This document shows, piece by piece, positions 10,381 to 19,087 of a stretch of 64,000 bases of DNA. Numbering within the stretch: the first letter of the stretch is position 1; each line of letters begins with the position of its first letter. The notes below the pieces were generated by a model that saw nothing but the letters and a program-made list of their open reading frames with translations, had not been told where the DNA came from and made no database searches. The translations under genes were made by a program, and so were the position numbers. This DNA comes from Vibrio sp. FE10 (GTDB taxonomy: Bacteria > Pseudomonadota > Gammaproteobacteria > Enterobacterales > Vibrionaceae), in assembly GCF_030297155.1 (NCBI RefSeq), contig NZ_AP028067.1, positions 3,744,077-3,808,076 on the forward strand, given 5' to 3'.

Positions 10381-10968
10381 ATGAAATCACCCCTATTTAT
10401 CGCAAGCGTGCTGCTCGCAAACTCAGTATGTATGAGCTCTGCATTCGCCGACCAAATGGTGACTCTGCCTGATGGTAAAGAGATCTTACTGAAAGACGAT
10501 TTCACATGGCAATACGTGGCACAGAAGCAAGCAGAAACGGCGACGACATCAGAAATCGCAGCTCCTGTTGCAGCAGCGCCGGTTGTAGCCGTCCCAATCG
10601 CGACTAATGTGCGTGGTACTACGATTGTTGTTGATAGCAAGAAGCCAAGCTTACAGCTGTCTCAATCAGGAGTGGATGTTGTACTAGGTGCAAGTCGCTA
10701 TGAAGACGGCGAGCTGATCATCCCTACGGCGATTACCAACCAAGGCACACAGGCTGTCATCTTAGTGTCTTTGAAATTAGGAGTGTATTCACCAAGTGGG
10801 GAATTATTAGAAGAGAAAACGGTAGCGGTTTGGAAATCGATAAAGCGTATGGCAGATACCTACCTTCGACCAAAAACAGATGCCGAAGGTACGTCGCTTA
10901 ACCTAACTGTTGATCAATACCCAGAGTATCAAATCAAAGCCGAAATCGTTGAGGTGCTGGCTCGTTAA
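10381..10968 (+). CDS. Secreted DUF3157-like protein of unknown function
   Basis: A 195-residue protein with a signal peptide (1-23, ending SSAFA) followed by [19 protein letters not shown], which resembles the DUF3157 family. The mature protein contains an Ala/Val-rich linker (about 50-75) and a C-terminal beta-rich domain. Start at MKSPLF, preceded by AAGGAAA. It follows trkH by 26 nt on the same strand; its 3' end overlaps the convergent gene at 10965 by 4 nt. Function is unknown and the family name is from memory of the N-terminal motif. Confidence 0.65.
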   Translation: MKSPLFIASVLLANSVCMSSAFADQMVTLPDGKEILLKDDFTWQYVAQKQAETATTSEIAAPVAAAPVVAVPIATNVRGTTIVVDSKKPSLQLSQSGVDVVLGASRYEDGELIIPTAITNQGTQAVILVSLKLGVYSPSGELLEEKTVAVWKSIKRMADTYLRPKTDAEGTSLNLTVDQYPEYQIKAEIVEVLAR

Positions 10969-11618
10969 ACCGGCGTCACGTACAGATAAATAGCGAAGAA
11001 ATGGCAAGCGCAGCCCGCCAATACAAACAAGTGCCAGATGGCATGGTTATAAGGGATGCGTTTTGCCACATAGAAAATCACACCCAGCGAGTAAATCACC
11101 CCGCCAACTGCCAGTAACACCAAACCACCGATATCGATGTTCATCGCTAATTGATAAACCACAATCAAAGATAGCCAACCCATAGCTAAGTAAATGAACA
11201 GCGATAGACGCTTAAATCGGTACACGAATGCTATCTTCATGATAATACCGACCAACGCAATTCCCCAGATAACCGCCATCAAGCCCATTGCCAGTGGGGT
11301 TCTTAATCCGACCAATAAAAAAGGCGTGTAGCTACCTGCGATCAGTAAGTAAATCGCACAGTGATCGAGGGTTTTGAGTAAGCGCTTGGTTTTTTCTGTG
11401 GTGATCGAGTGATACAGCGTAGAAGCAAGAAACAGAAGGATAATACTGCTGCCATAGACCGTCATGCTGGTAATAGTCAGCATGTCAGCTTGATAGTCAA
11501 ACGCACGAATCAGTAGCAGGATTAAACCAACCACACCAAGCACCACGCCTAAGCCATGAGTTATCGCATTAGCGCGTTCTTCGATGTCACTGTATTCGCT
11601 CGCCGATGATGCAGACAT
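10965..11618 (-). CDS. yqfA: Hemolysin III / TrhA (YqfA) family membrane protein
   Basis: A 217-residue, seven-TM protein of the PAQR/hemolysin III superfamily. The conserved N-terminal [16 protein letters not shown] (about 17-32), the [15 protein letters not shown] segment (about 57-71) with the conserved Ser and His, [16 protein letters not shown] (about 86-101) and the C-terminal [14 protein letters not shown] (about 191-206) are all present. Bacterial members are linked to membrane lipid and energy homeostasis; true haemolysis is doubtful. A 24-bp palindrome resembling a FabR operator overlaps the likely -35 box, which fits a lipid-linked role. Confidence 0.88.
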   Translation of the reverse strand: MSASSASEYSDIEERANAITHGLGVVLGVVGLILLLIRAFDYQADMLTITSMTVYGSSIILLFLASTLYHSITTEKTKRLLKTLDHCAIYLLIAGSYTPFLLVGLRTPLAMGLMAVIWGIALVGIIMKIAFVYRFKRLSLFIYLAMGWLSLIVVYQLAMNIDIGGLVLLAVGGVIYSLGVIFYVAKRIPYNHAIWHLFVLAGCACHFFAIYLYVTPV

Positions 11619-11663
11619 GATTATCCTACTAGAGTAAATGTTCGATTAGACTAGTATTGCACA

Positions 11664-11687
11664 TTAAGCTTACACGTGTAAGCTTAA
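11664..11687 (-). promoter_or_regulatory. 24-bp perfect palindrome, probable FabR-type operator of yqfA
   Basis: Perfect inverted repeat TTAAGCTTACAC / GTGTAAGCTTAA located 46-69 bp upstream of the yqfA start. Its core AGCTTACACGTGTAAGCT closely resembles the E. coli FabR site AGCGTACAnnTGTACGCT. On the minus strand TTACAC can act as a -35 box with AATACT 17 bp further as -10, so a repressor bound here would block the promoter. The assignment to FabR is by motif similarity only. Confidence 0.6.
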
Positions 11688-11762
11688 ATTTTTATGACAA
11701 AATGACTTGTGAGATGCGCAATAAAGCTAACCGATGTGATTAAGTAAATACATGCGATTCAG

Positions 11763-12554
11763 CTAAGAGGCGCTTTCTAAATACTCAACCACCATCTTAC
11801 CGGCATCTTCTGGTGGGGTATCAAGCGGGACGCTCAATTGGCGTTGTAGCTGACCAATACCCAGCAAGCTCGCTAACATACCTTTGGCACCATCGCGATT
11901 TCTATCGATTTCAAACCACAACTTGAGCTCTGTTTCATCGTGGTGTGCAACCACTTCTAGTTCACGCCAACGGCCATGATAAGGACCTGTGGTTGGAACA
12001 AATTCGAACTCTTGCACAAACGGTAATTCAAAACCTTCCACCGCTTCACACTCGACTTGGCGAATACGTAGCCCTTGAGCTTCTAGTTCGTTAAAAATGC
12101 CATCGAGCAGCGGATCGGGACGAACCGTTAAAACGTCCTTATCAGAAGGGTCGATTGCCATCGCAATATCGAGTCCTGTCTCTAACCAAACCTTGGAATC
12201 ACCAATCGTCACTGGGGTATTCAATGGCACATCGAACTCACATTCAAAATCGCGAGTTTCCCCCGGCTGAATAACAAAAGCATACGGTAGGCTCCATTTG
12301 GCCAACGAGTATGTTTGGTGCATTCGGCGTTTATGGCCACCCTCTTGCCTCTGGGAGTTCATGGTGACTTCTTTGACATAGCGACAACACAGATTGAGAT
12401 CGATATTGTCGATCTCCTGTGGCTGAGCGCCACCGTAGACATGCACAATGATGCTCGCCTTCTTACCTGGGTAAAGCACTTCCTGTTGCAATACAGAGTC
12501 CACCTTGGCAGACCCAATTCCAAAACTTGCTAACGTTTTCTTCAAGAACGACAT
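11763..12554 (-). CDS. Spo0M-like (SpoOM) arrestin-fold protein
   Basis: A 263-residue cytoplasmic protein with no signal peptide. The N-terminal MSFLKKTLASFGIGSAKVDSVL and the following two beta-sandwich halves (SIIVHVYGGAQPQEID near 35; YAFVIQPGETRDFECEFDVPLNTPVTIG near 92) match the Spo0M family, whose Bacillus member affects sporulation; in non-sporulating Vibrio the role is unknown. Start taken at the ATG 5 nt after GGAGG. It stands alone between yqfA and the RNA-like region. Confidence 0.82.
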   Translation of the reverse strand: MSFLKKTLASFGIGSAKVDSVLQQEVLYPGKKASIIVHVYGGAQPQEIDNIDLNLCCRYVKEVTMNSQRQEGGHKRRMHQTYSLAKWSLPYAFVIQPGETRDFECEFDVPLNTPVTIGDSKVWLETGLDIAMAIDPSDKDVLTVRPDPLLDGIFNELEAQGLRIRQVECEAVEGFELPFVQEFEFVPTTGPYHGRWRELEVVAHHDETELKLWFEIDRNRDGAKGMLASLLGIGQLQRQLSVPLDTPPEDAGKMVVEYLESAS

Positions 12555-12692
12555 ATGCACCTCCTTTAAAGCATCATCTTAAGCCTGAAAGAGGTTCAAA
12601 CTCAAATATACTGCTCACACTATTTTAGCTCTAATATCGTCTATTTATCACTCAGGCGTCGATCGATAACTGAGATAGTGATAATCTAGCCT

Positions 12693-12710
12693 TGATATGC
12701 ATGCATATCA
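12693..12710. promoter_or_regulatory. 18-bp perfect palindrome in a gene-poor stretch
   Basis: TGATATGCATGCATATCA is a perfect inverted repeat, followed by TTATCC, so the right half reads ATATCATTATC, reminiscent of metal-regulator (Fur-like) half sites. It lies just upstream of the folded region at 12736 and could be its operator. The regulator is not identified. Confidence 0.4.
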
Positions 12711-12735
12711 TTATCCTGATTTATTATTCGGATTG

Positions 12736-12864
12736 GCGAGAGCCAGACGAGTGAAGCCTCAAGCAATTGGAGCCCAGCTCATGATAAGTCAGGCCATTAG
12801 ATTGGCAATGGATATGCCTGACCGTTAGGTTACTGAATGCGCCCAACAGCTGTCAGGTTCTCGC
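12736..12864 (+). ncRNA. Candidate structured RNA (leader) of unknown class
   Basis: About 129 nt closed by a 9-bp helix (GCGAGAGCC at 12736-12744 with GGTTCTCGC at 12856-12864, one G-U). Inside is a strong stem-loop: GTCAGGC/GCCTGAC (7 bp) stacked on CATT/AATG around an 8-nt loop, and a smaller GAGC/GCTC hairpin. A small ORF begins within its 3' part and a terminator follows at 13006. The shape is riboswitch-like, but I could not match it to a known class, and the fold was drawn by eye. Confidence 0.45.
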
Positions 12865-13004
12865 ACACCAACCGTAGTGCGATGCGTCGTCGTAGTGGCT
12901 TTGTTGCTGCTCCAATGGCAAAGAAATTGGCTCCAACAATGACTTTAGTAGAGAAGACTGCTTTATTAGCACCGACTCCAACCAAAGTAATTAAAGCCGC
13001 TTAA
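12837..13004 (+). CDS. Possible 55-residue basic small protein
   Basis: An ORF from ATG at 12837 to TAA at 13002-13004, with an in-frame second ATG at 12882 that would give a 40-residue product starting MRRRSGF. The product is Arg/Lys- and Ala/Pro-rich (APMAKKLAPTM, APTPTKVIKAA) with no membrane segment. It is followed 1 nt later by an intrinsic terminator, so it sits in its own short transcript behind the candidate structured RNA. No family recognised; no strong Shine-Dalgarno before the first ATG. It may be a leader peptide or chance reading frame. Confidence 0.4.
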   Translation: MRPTAVRFSHTNRSAMRRRSGFVAAPMAKKLAPTMTLVEKTALLAPTPTKVIKAA

Positions 13005-13005
13005 C

Positions 13006-13036
13006 AAAAAGCGCAGTTTTTACTGCGCTTTTTTCT
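13006..13036 (+). terminator. Intrinsic terminator ending the small RNA/ORF unit
   Basis: Stem AAAAAGCGCAGT / ACTGCGCTTTTT with a TTTT loop and a following T run. It shows that something between about 12,700 and 13,004 is transcribed rightward. Confidence 0.85.
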
Positions 13037-13140
13037 TTTCTTGCACTGTCCTGTCCTGAAATGTGTTTACACATTGGTATTCCCTATCCGATTTGATACC
13101 TTAACCACAAATCATTATAAAATTTGTGGAGAATTAAAGT

Positions 13141-13404
13141 ATGAAGTGTCACCGCATTGAAGAACTTCTTGATCTTATGGAGCCTGAGTGGCAAAAAGAT
13201 CAAGAGCTTAACTTGTTAGAGTTCATCATTAAGCTATCAAAAGAAGCGGGCTACCAAGGTAAGCTTGAAGATCTGACTGATGATGTTCTTATCTATCATC
13301 TAAAAATGCGTAACAGCGAAAAAGATGAAATGATTCCAGGTCTAAAAAAAGACCAAGAAGATGACTTCAAAACAGCGATTCTTAAAGCGCGCGGCATCAT
13401 CTAA
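13141..13404 (+). CDS. yihD: YihD family protein (DUF1040)
   Basis: An 87-residue protein nearly collinear with E. coli Yih[36 protein letters not shown] and [17 protein letters not shown] are the conserved blocks. Small, acidic, cytoplasmic, function unknown. ATG preceded by GTGGAG. Single-gene unit ended by the hairpin at 13433; the yihD-srkA-dsbA neighbourhood is shared with E. coli. Confidence 0.93.
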   Translation: MKCHRIEELLDLMEPEWQKDQELNLLEFIIKLSKEAGYQGKLEDLTDDVLIYHLKMRNSEKDEMIPGLKKDQEDDFKTAILKARGII

Positions 13405-13432
13405 CCGGCTTAAAACGATCACCCCAACTTTC

Positions 13433-13460
13433 AATAAGCGACCACTCGGTCGCTTATTTT
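13433..13460 (+). terminator. Intrinsic terminator after yihD
   Basis: Perfect 11-bp stem AATAAGCGACC / GGTCGCTTATT, loop ACTC, then TTTG. Confidence 0.85.
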
Positions 13461-13704
13461 GTTTCTGTTCGCTATTTTTTCGTCACAACTGTTACCACTT
13501 TTGTTGTTAAAGGTTGATTGCGTTAAAGAAATGAAAACAAGATTGCCGTTATAATCGCCACCCATAAGAATCTTCTAAAATAATAAGAGTCAGTGCTAAG
13601 TCAGCCCATGCACCAAACTCGAAGCTTAGGTTCTCTAACACCATATTTTAAAGCAATGTCGTCAATACTCTCGCAGAAGGGTATAGCCACCAAAAGGATA
13701 TTCC

Positions 13705-15123
13705 ATGAGTCAGGATAAAATCGATATCAAAGATGTGACTCCTAAAACCTTTAATCCCAAGACACATAAAGGTAATGGAGATCGATTTAACCCAAGTAAC
13801 CGCATCTATGTGCGAGAAAGCAAAGGTAAATTCCAACAGTTACGCCGCTATGGCGGTTGGTTCTTGCTTTTACTTTTTGCGCTTATCCCATGGATCCCGT
13901 TTGGTGAGCGACAAGCGATCTTGCTCGATATCGGCAGCCAACAGTTCAACTTCTTTGGTACAACTCTGTACCCACAAGATCTGACGCTACTCGCCATCCT
14001 CTTCATGATTGCGGCGTTTGGCTTGTTCTTCATAACCACCTTCTTAGGACGTGTCTGGTGTGGCTATTTGTGCCCGCAAACCGTCTGGACGTTCATGTAC
14101 ATCTGGTTCGAAGAGAAATTGGAAGGCGCGGCTAACAAGCGTAAGAAGCAAGATTCAAACAAACTCACCGCCAATTTGGCGATCAGGAAAACACTCAAAC
14201 ACATCGCATGGTGGGCTATTGCTATCGCAACCGGTCTCACCTTCGTTGGCTACTTCATCCCAATCAAAGAGTTAGTGGTTGGCTTCTTTACCTTTAACTC
14301 CACTTTTTGGCCTGTGTTTTGGGTACTATTCTTCGCAGGTTGTACATATGCCAACGCGGGTTGGATGCGCTCGATAGTTTGTCTTCACATGTGTCCATAT
14401 GCGCGTTTCCAATCGGCGATGTTCGACAAAGATACCTTCATTGTTGGCTATGACACCGAACGCGGTGAAAACCGTGGCCCTCGTTCACGCAAAGTGGACC
14501 ACAAGCAACTCGGCTTAGGCGACTGTATTGACTGTAATTTGTGTGTGCAAGTATGTCCTACCGGGATTGATATCCGTGATGGCCTGCAATACGAGTGTAT
14601 TAACTGTGGCGCGTGTATCGATGCCTGTGACAACACGATGGAACGCATGGGTTATGAGAAAGGTCTGATCAACTACACCACCGAACACAGGCTTGAAGGG
14701 CACTCAACCAAAGTGATGCGTCCTAAGCTCTTGGGCTATGGCGTAATATTGATCGTTATGTTGGGTCTGTTTTTCGCACAAATCGCGAGCGTTGATCCTG
14801 CTGGGTTAAGCGTACTGCGTGATAGAAACCAGCTATTTAAAATCAATAGCCAAGGGCTTGTCGAAAATACTTACAACTTGAAAGTCATTAACAAAACTCA
14901 GCAGGAGCAAGAGTACAAGCTTGATGTCAGCGGGCTACCCGATTCTATCTGGTACGGTAAACAAACCATTACCGTAGAGCCAGGTGAGGTTTTAAACCTT
15001 CCTATCAGTTTGGGAGTCGATCCAGAAAAACTCAGCTCACCAGTTTCGACAATTCAGTTTATACTCTCGGATAATGAAGAGTTTACGATGGAAGTCGAAA
15101 GCCGCTTTATCAAGAAGCTCTGA
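13705..15123 (+). CDS. ccoG: CcoG, cytochrome c oxidase accessory protein (RdxA/FixG)
   Basis: A 472-residue inner-membrane iron-sulfur protein that assists copper insertion during cbb3-type oxidase assembly. Membrane segments lie at about 50-68, 92-113, 155-175 and 195-215, with a further one near 347. WCGYLCPQTVW (about 119) and two ferredoxin-type 4Fe-4S clusters (CIDCNLCVQVCPTG, CINCGACIDACDNT, about 274-312) follow, then a periplasmic Ig-like FixG C-terminal domain (about 370-472). ATG preceded by AAGGAT. The cco structural genes are not in the window. Confidence 0.95.
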   Translation: MSQDKIDIKDVTPKTFNPKTHKGNGDRFNPSNRIYVRESKGKFQQLRRYGGWFLLLLFALIPWIPFGERQAILLDIGSQQFNFFGTTLYPQDLTLLAILFMIAAFGLFFITTFLGRVWCGYLCPQTVWTFMYIWFEEKLEGAANKRKKQDSNKLTANLAIRKTLKHIAWWAIAIATGLTFVGYFIPIKELVVGFFTFNSTFWPVFWVLFFAGCTYANAGWMRSIVCLHMCPYARFQSAMFDKDTFIVGYDTERGENRGPRSRKVDHKQLGLGDCIDCNLCVQVCPTGIDIRDGLQYECINCGACIDACDNTMERMGYEKGLINYTTEHRLEGHSTKVMRPKLLGYGVILIVMLGLFFAQIASVDPAGLSVLRDRNQLFKINSQGLVENTYNLKVINKTQQEQEYKLDVSGLPDSIWYGKQTITVEPGEVLNLPISLGVDPEKLSSPVSTIQFILSDNEEFTMEVESRFIKKL

Positions 15124-15192
15124 TACCAATCACCTTAACGGTTGGTATAACACCCAAATAAATGGAAAAAGGCTCAGTAATGAGCCTTTTTT
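15123..15192 (+). terminator. Hairpin and terminator after ccoG
   Basis: Two inverted repeats follow the ccoG stop: ATACCAA/TTGGTAT (15123-15148) and the terminator proper, AAAAAGGCTCA / TGAGCCTTTTT with loop GTAA (15166-15191) and T tract. The second ends 6 nt before the srkA start, which argues against any longer srkA reading frame upstream. Confidence 0.85.
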
Positions 15193-15197
15193 ATTAT

Positions 15198-16184
15198 ATG
15201 ACGATGCAAGCCTTTAACTTTGATAACCTGACCCCTGACTTCATGTGGTACGCACTGGAGAGCATTGGGGTTCGCGCTGAATCCGGGCTTCTCGCTCTCA
15301 ACAGTTACGAAAATCGGGTCTACCAATTCACCGATGAAGACCGCAAACGCTACGTTGTTAAGTTTTATCGCCCACAACGTTGGAACAAAGCACAGATCCA
15401 AGAAGAACACGACTTCGCGTTAGAGCTGATCGAACAAGAGATGCCAATCGCACCGCCAATGCGTATCAATGGTGCGACCTTACACGAATACCAAGGCTAT
15501 CTGTTTGCACTGTTTGAAAGTGTCGGTGGCCGACAGTATGAAGTGGATAACTTAAACCAATTGGAAGGTGTAGGTCGTTTCCTTGGTCGAATTCATAAGG
15601 CGAGTGCAGGCAAAACATTCCAACATCGTCCAACCATCAGCCTAGATGAGTATTTGTATCAGCCACGTAAGATATTAGAAAACTCTCAGTTTATCCCGAC
15701 GCATCTAGAAAACGCGTTCTTCAATGACGTCGACCTTCTGATTAAAGAATTAGAGAGCCAATGGCCGAGCAATACTGAAAATATCCGCCTGCATGGCGAT
15801 TGCCACCCGGGTAATATTCTATGGCGCGACGGGCCAATGTTTGTCGATCTCGATGACGCGCGTAATGGCCCTGCAGTTCAAGATCTGTGGATGCTGCTTA
15901 ACGGTGAGCGCCAAGATAAGCTGATGCAACTCGATATTCTGCTAGAGAGTTATCAAGAGTTTTGTGATTTTAATCCTTCACAACTGAAACTAATCGAACC
16001 ACTACGCGGTCTACGTATGGTGCATTACATGGCATGGTTGGCGAAGCGATGGCATGATCCGGCGTTTCCTTTGGCCTTCCCATGGTTTAATGACCCTAAA
16101 TATTGGGAGCAACAAGTACTTGCTTGTAAAGAGCAAATTGCTACCCTGCAAGAGCCACCACTTTCGTTAATGCCTCAGTGGTAA
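15198..16184 (+). CDS. srkA: SrkA (YihE), stress-response Ser/Thr protein kinase
   Basis: A 328-residue aminoglycoside-phosphotransferase-fold kinase very close to E. coli SrkA: LNSYENRVYQF near 31, RYVVKFYRPQRW with the ATP-binding Lys near 52, catalytic loop RLHGDCHPGNILW (about 197-209) and metal-binding FVDLDDARNG (about 214-223). In E. coli it counters stress-induced death. The frame is open 36 nt upstream, but that part lies within the ccoG terminator, so the ATG at 15198 (or 15204) is used. dsbA follows 55 nt downstream as in E. coli. Confidence 0.94.
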   Translation: MTMQAFNFDNLTPDFMWYALESIGVRAESGLLALNSYENRVYQFTDEDRKRYVVKFYRPQRWNKAQIQEEHDFALELIEQEMPIAPPMRINGATLHEYQGYLFALFESVGGRQYEVDNLNQLEGVGRFLGRIHKASAGKTFQHRPTISLDEYLYQPRKILENSQFIPTHLENAFFNDVDLLIKELESQWPSNTENIRLHGDCHPGNILWRDGPMFVDLDDARNGPAVQDLWMLLNGERQDKLMQLDILLESYQEFCDFNPSQLKLIEPLRGLRMVHYMAWLAKRWHDPAFPLAFPWFNDPKYWEQQVLACKEQIATLQEPPLSLMPQW

Positions 16185-16239
16185 ACGCAATCGCAACATA
16201 CAACTAGATAAAAATTCAAACATAATGGAGATTGGATAA

Positions 16240-16839
16240 ATGAAAAAGCTATTCGCATTTTTCTCATTGATCATGTTGAGCCTTTCAGCTCACGCTGCGA
16301 AATTTAACGAAGGTGAACACTACAAAGTTCTCGATCTAGAAGCATCAAAGAAACCAATGGTGACAGAGTTTTTCTCTTTCTACTGCCCACACTGTAATAG
16401 CTTTGAGCCTATCATCCAGCAGCTAAAACAACAGCTACCTGCTGACGCTAAGCTACAGAAAAACCATGTTTCATTCATGGGTGGCAACATGGGTCTGCCA
16501 ATGAGCAAAGCTTACGCGACAATGATTGCGCTGAAAGTGGAAGACAAAATGGTGCCAGTGATGTTTAACCGCATTCACAACATGAACAAGCCACCACGTG
16601 ATGAAGCAGAACTACGTCAAATCTTCCTAGACGAAGGTGTTGATGCTAAGAAATTTGACGCGGCTTACAATGGCTTTGCAGTAGATTCAATGGTTCGTCG
16701 TTTCGACAAAGCATTCAAAGACAGCGGTCTTTCTGGCGTACCAGCAGTCGTGGTGAATAACCGTTACTTGGTAGAAGCACAAGGCATCAACAGCCTAGAC
16801 GAATATTTTGCATTGGTTAACTTCCTACTGAAGAAGTAA
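16240..16839 (+). CDS. dsbA: DsbA, periplasmic thiol:disulfide oxidoreductase
   Basis: A 199-residue protein with signal peptide (1-19, LSAHA cleavage), thioredoxin fold, the active-site CPHC (about 49-52) within [12 protein letters not shown], a helical insert, and the cis-proline loop [10 protein letters not shown] (about 165). Introduces disulfides into exported proteins. ATG preceded by TGGAG. Ends with a terminator at 16862. Confidence 0.96.
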   Translation: MKKLFAFFSLIMLSLSAHAAKFNEGEHYKVLDLEASKKPMVTEFFSFYCPHCNSFEPIIQQLKQQLPADAKLQKNHVSFMGGNMGLPMSKAYATMIALKVEDKMVPVMFNRIHNMNKPPRDEAELRQIFLDEGVDAKKFDAAYNGFAVDSMVRRFDKAFKDSGLSGVPAVVVNNRYLVEAQGINSLDEYFALVNFLLKK

Positions 16840-16861
16840 AAAACAATCAAAAAACCATATT

Positions 16862-16887
16862 AAGGGAGCTTCGGCTTCCTTTTTTGT
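16862..16887 (+). terminator. Intrinsic terminator after dsbA
   Basis: Stem AAGGGAGC / GCTTCCTT (one G-U) with the stable TTCG tetraloop, followed by TTTTT. Confidence 0.88.
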
Positions 16888-17075
16888 ACCTGACGCTTTT
16901 TAATAATCTTCAGCAAACACATAATTTTTAGCCAGCGATACGGTTCTACTTCCCATTTATCTAATAAACCTTTATAAGGTGCGCGATAAAGTGAACCTTT
17001 AGTTTATGTTGTTTTCTATAACCTTTTATTAACAACTATTTGTTGCTACCACTCACTGGGGCAAGGAGCCTCTGA

Positions 17076-18029
17076 ATGAAAATTAAATATACGTTATTAG
17101 CACTGAGCGTTGCCGCAGCACCTGCTTTTGCCAAGCTTGCTGATGAAGCAGGCTTCAGTGGTGAAATCTCTATCAACACCGGTTTTACTTCTTCAACCTC
17201 AAATTTTAATACCGATGCTGACAGCACTATTTCATCTAACCAACAGAAGGCTTCTTCGGAAAGCTCGTTTCTGGTTGCTCCTTTAGGTAGCGTTGCTTAC
17301 ACCTTTGGTGAAAAGCTAAACCATCAAGTTTACACAGGTACTGCCCGTGATGACGTGGCAACGGGTACCGTGGTACTTGAAGTAGGTTACAAATACCAAC
17401 TGGATTCAGGCATGGTGATCGATGCTTCACTTCTACCAACGATTATGTCTGGTGAAACTTGGGCAAACCCTTACGCAGAAGGTATTGCTCGAAGCAAAAC
17501 TGACGAAACAGGTAATGCGTTCCGTCTAAAGCTAGATAGTATTGCTGGCTCGGCGTTCTCTGTCGATATGGCTTTCGCGACCAGAGATGTAGAAGATGAT
17601 CTGGTTGAAGACGCACTAAAGCGCGATGCGGACACCTTCTACCTAAAAGGTCAGTATCGTCAGCCTATTAGCCGCACCATGATGCTAGTTCCGTCTTTGA
17701 TTTATCAATCAACGGATGCAGAAGGTGATGCAGCATCATTCGAACAGTTCGGTGGTGAAGTCAGCTTATTCGGTGGTATGGGTCGTCACCAGTACGCATT
17801 AACAGCGGGTTATAACCAACGCTCTTACGATGCAAGTAACCCTATCTACGGTAAGAAGCGCAGCGACGACAACATCAACTTGTTTGCCGCGTATGAATAT
17901 GATCAATTCATGGATTGGGAAAACTGGTCGTTTGTTTCTCTTGCAGGTTACGGTACCAGCGAGTCAAACATTACCTTCTACGATGAATCCCAGTACATCG
18001 TCTCAGTCGGCTTGAACTACAAGTTCTAG
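17076..18029 (+). CDS. Outer-membrane DUF2860-family protein
   Basis: A 317-residue protein with signal peptide (1-19, PAFA cleavage) and a mature chain of alternating hydrophobic beta strands ending in the outer-membrane signature ...VGLNYKF with C-terminal Phe. The N-terminal mature motif LADEAGFSGEISINTGF fits the Vibrio DUF2860 family. Likely a beta-barrel; transport role unknown. ATG preceded by AAGGAG. About 190 bp upstream of the start is free of genes and should hold its promoter. Bounded by a hairpin shared with comM. Confidence 0.8.
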   Translation: MKIKYTLLALSVAAAPAFAKLADEAGFSGEISINTGFTSSTSNFNTDADSTISSNQQKASSESSFLVAPLGSVAYTFGEKLNHQVYTGTARDDVATGTVVLEVGYKYQLDSGMVIDASLLPTIMSGETWANPYAEGIARSKTDETGNAFRLKLDSIAGSAFSVDMAFATRDVEDDLVEDALKRDADTFYLKGQYRQPISRTMMLVPSLIYQSTDAEGDAASFEQFGGEVSLFGGMGRHQYALTAGYNQRSYDASNPIYGKKRSDDNINLFAAYEYDQFMDWENWSFVSLAGYGTSESNITFYDESQYIVSVGLNYKF

Positions 18030-18071
18030 TTAGGCATCACTGCTGGCTAATCACCATGAGTTCATAACAAC

Positions 18072-18099
18072 GAAAGCCTGCGTAAAAGCAGGCTTTCTT
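18072..18099. terminator. Bidirectional terminator between DUF2860 gene and comM
   Basis: Perfect 10-bp stem GAAAGCCTGC / GCAGGCTTTC with a 6-nt loop between convergent genes; the T tract on the + strand is short (TTTCTTG). Confidence 0.75.
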
Positions 18100-18115
18100 G
18101 CTTCCAACTATACAA

Positions 18116-18730
18116 CTATACAGCTTGAGCAGAGAGTTGTTTCAAGAGTCGATCCATAGCTCGATAGCCAAGCGCCTCCGATAGATGCTTCTTTTCAATC
18201 TGCTCGTTTCCCTCTAGGTCTGCAATAGTTCGCGCTACCTTGATTATTCGATGATAAGCACGAATCGATAAGCCCAATCGATGCAGCGCTGTTTCTAAAA
18301 ACTCCGCATCCTCGCGTCGCAACGGGCAATATTTTTCGATTTCTCGGCTGCCTAACAGTGCATTCGATTTATGGTTTCTAGACAGCATCAACTGACGTGC
18401 TTGCTTGACCCTTTGTTTGACCACTTGAGTTGTTTCTCCACGGTCGCCACCTTCAGCCAACATCCCTTTGGGCAGTAATGGGATCTCTAATGACATATCG
18501 AACCTATCCAGTAACGGCCCCGATAATCGATTGAGATAGCGCAATATGATCTGTGGATTCGCTCGCGCTTGATTACCTTCGTAGTAACCTGTCGGGCTAG
18601 GGTTCAGCGCACCCACCAATTGAAAGCGCGCGGGGAAACGTGTCTTGCCTGCCACGCGTGAAATAATGATCTCACCTGATTCCAGTGGCTCTCGTAATGA
18701 ATCGAGCACCTTGCGTTCAAACTCCGGCAT
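18116..18730 (-). pseudogene. comM: comM (yifB), C-terminal part cut off by island insertion
   Basis: Encodes the last 204 residues of ComM, starting in the codons MPEFERKVLDSLREPLES directly after Walker B. It contains the sensor-1 region LVGALNPSPTGYY, arginine finger area LSGPLLDRFDM and the C-terminal YHRIIKVARTIADLEG block. The upstream half is at 31442-32407. The in-frame ATG at its first codon has a close AGGG, but spacing is poor, so translation as an independent fragment is doubtful. Joined across the GGCAT overlap the two halves give 507 codons without stop, the usual ComM length. Confidence 0.95.
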
Positions 18731-18757
18731 TTCCCTAATATCGAGTTTGAGTAATAA

Positions 18758-18799
18758 ATATTGTCAGTTTGATGCTTGGAAAGTTGTGAGTATTGTCAG
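18758..18799 (+). repeat. Direct repeat TATTGTCAG at the left island end
   Basis: TATTGTCAG occurs at 18759-18767 and 18791-18799, 32 bp (about three helical turns) apart, 28 bp inside the left junction. The right end has TATGTCAAA (minus strand, 31465-31473) at a similar distance. These look like recombinase or accessory-protein sites; not tested. Confidence 0.45.
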
Positions 18800-19021
18800 A
18801 GTTAGTGGAGCGCATCGCTTCAGATGCTAGCGGAACGATAGGTCGTTCATTTTTGTATTTAGTCAAGCAAGTATCTATGTTATCCATTCAATCTAACTAC
18901 CTCCTCTAACTCCTCCTCATGAATGGATATTCACTTAATCAACTGATTCAGCCACTAAAATTCTGATTGAGAGTGGAGCTCTGTCCCTTACTCATGACCA
19001 CCACATTAAATGACCAATATC

Positions 19022-19082
19022 CAGAGATGTACTAACGGGGCATGAAACACACTTTTGCCCCAACTCGAACCAACGCTATACT
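19022..19082 (+). promoter_or_regulatory. Repeated hairpin and promoter, copy A
   Basis: GGGGCA / TGCCCC stem around a 13-nt loop starting TGAAACAC at 19037-19061, followed by TTGCCC (19055) and TATACT (19077) with 16-bp spacing, a plausible sigma-70 promoter. The same hairpin stands at 21347 upstream of another island gene. Downstream within 120 nt is a strong terminator-like hairpin, so a short transcript is expected here. Confidence 0.5.
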
Positions 19083-19087
19083 TCAAA

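Noticed and set aside
12736..12864. Naming the fold as a known riboswitch (yybP-ykoY, glycine, cobalamin)
   Set aside because: Conserved nucleotides of these classes are absent from the expected places; only a generic structured RNA can be supported.
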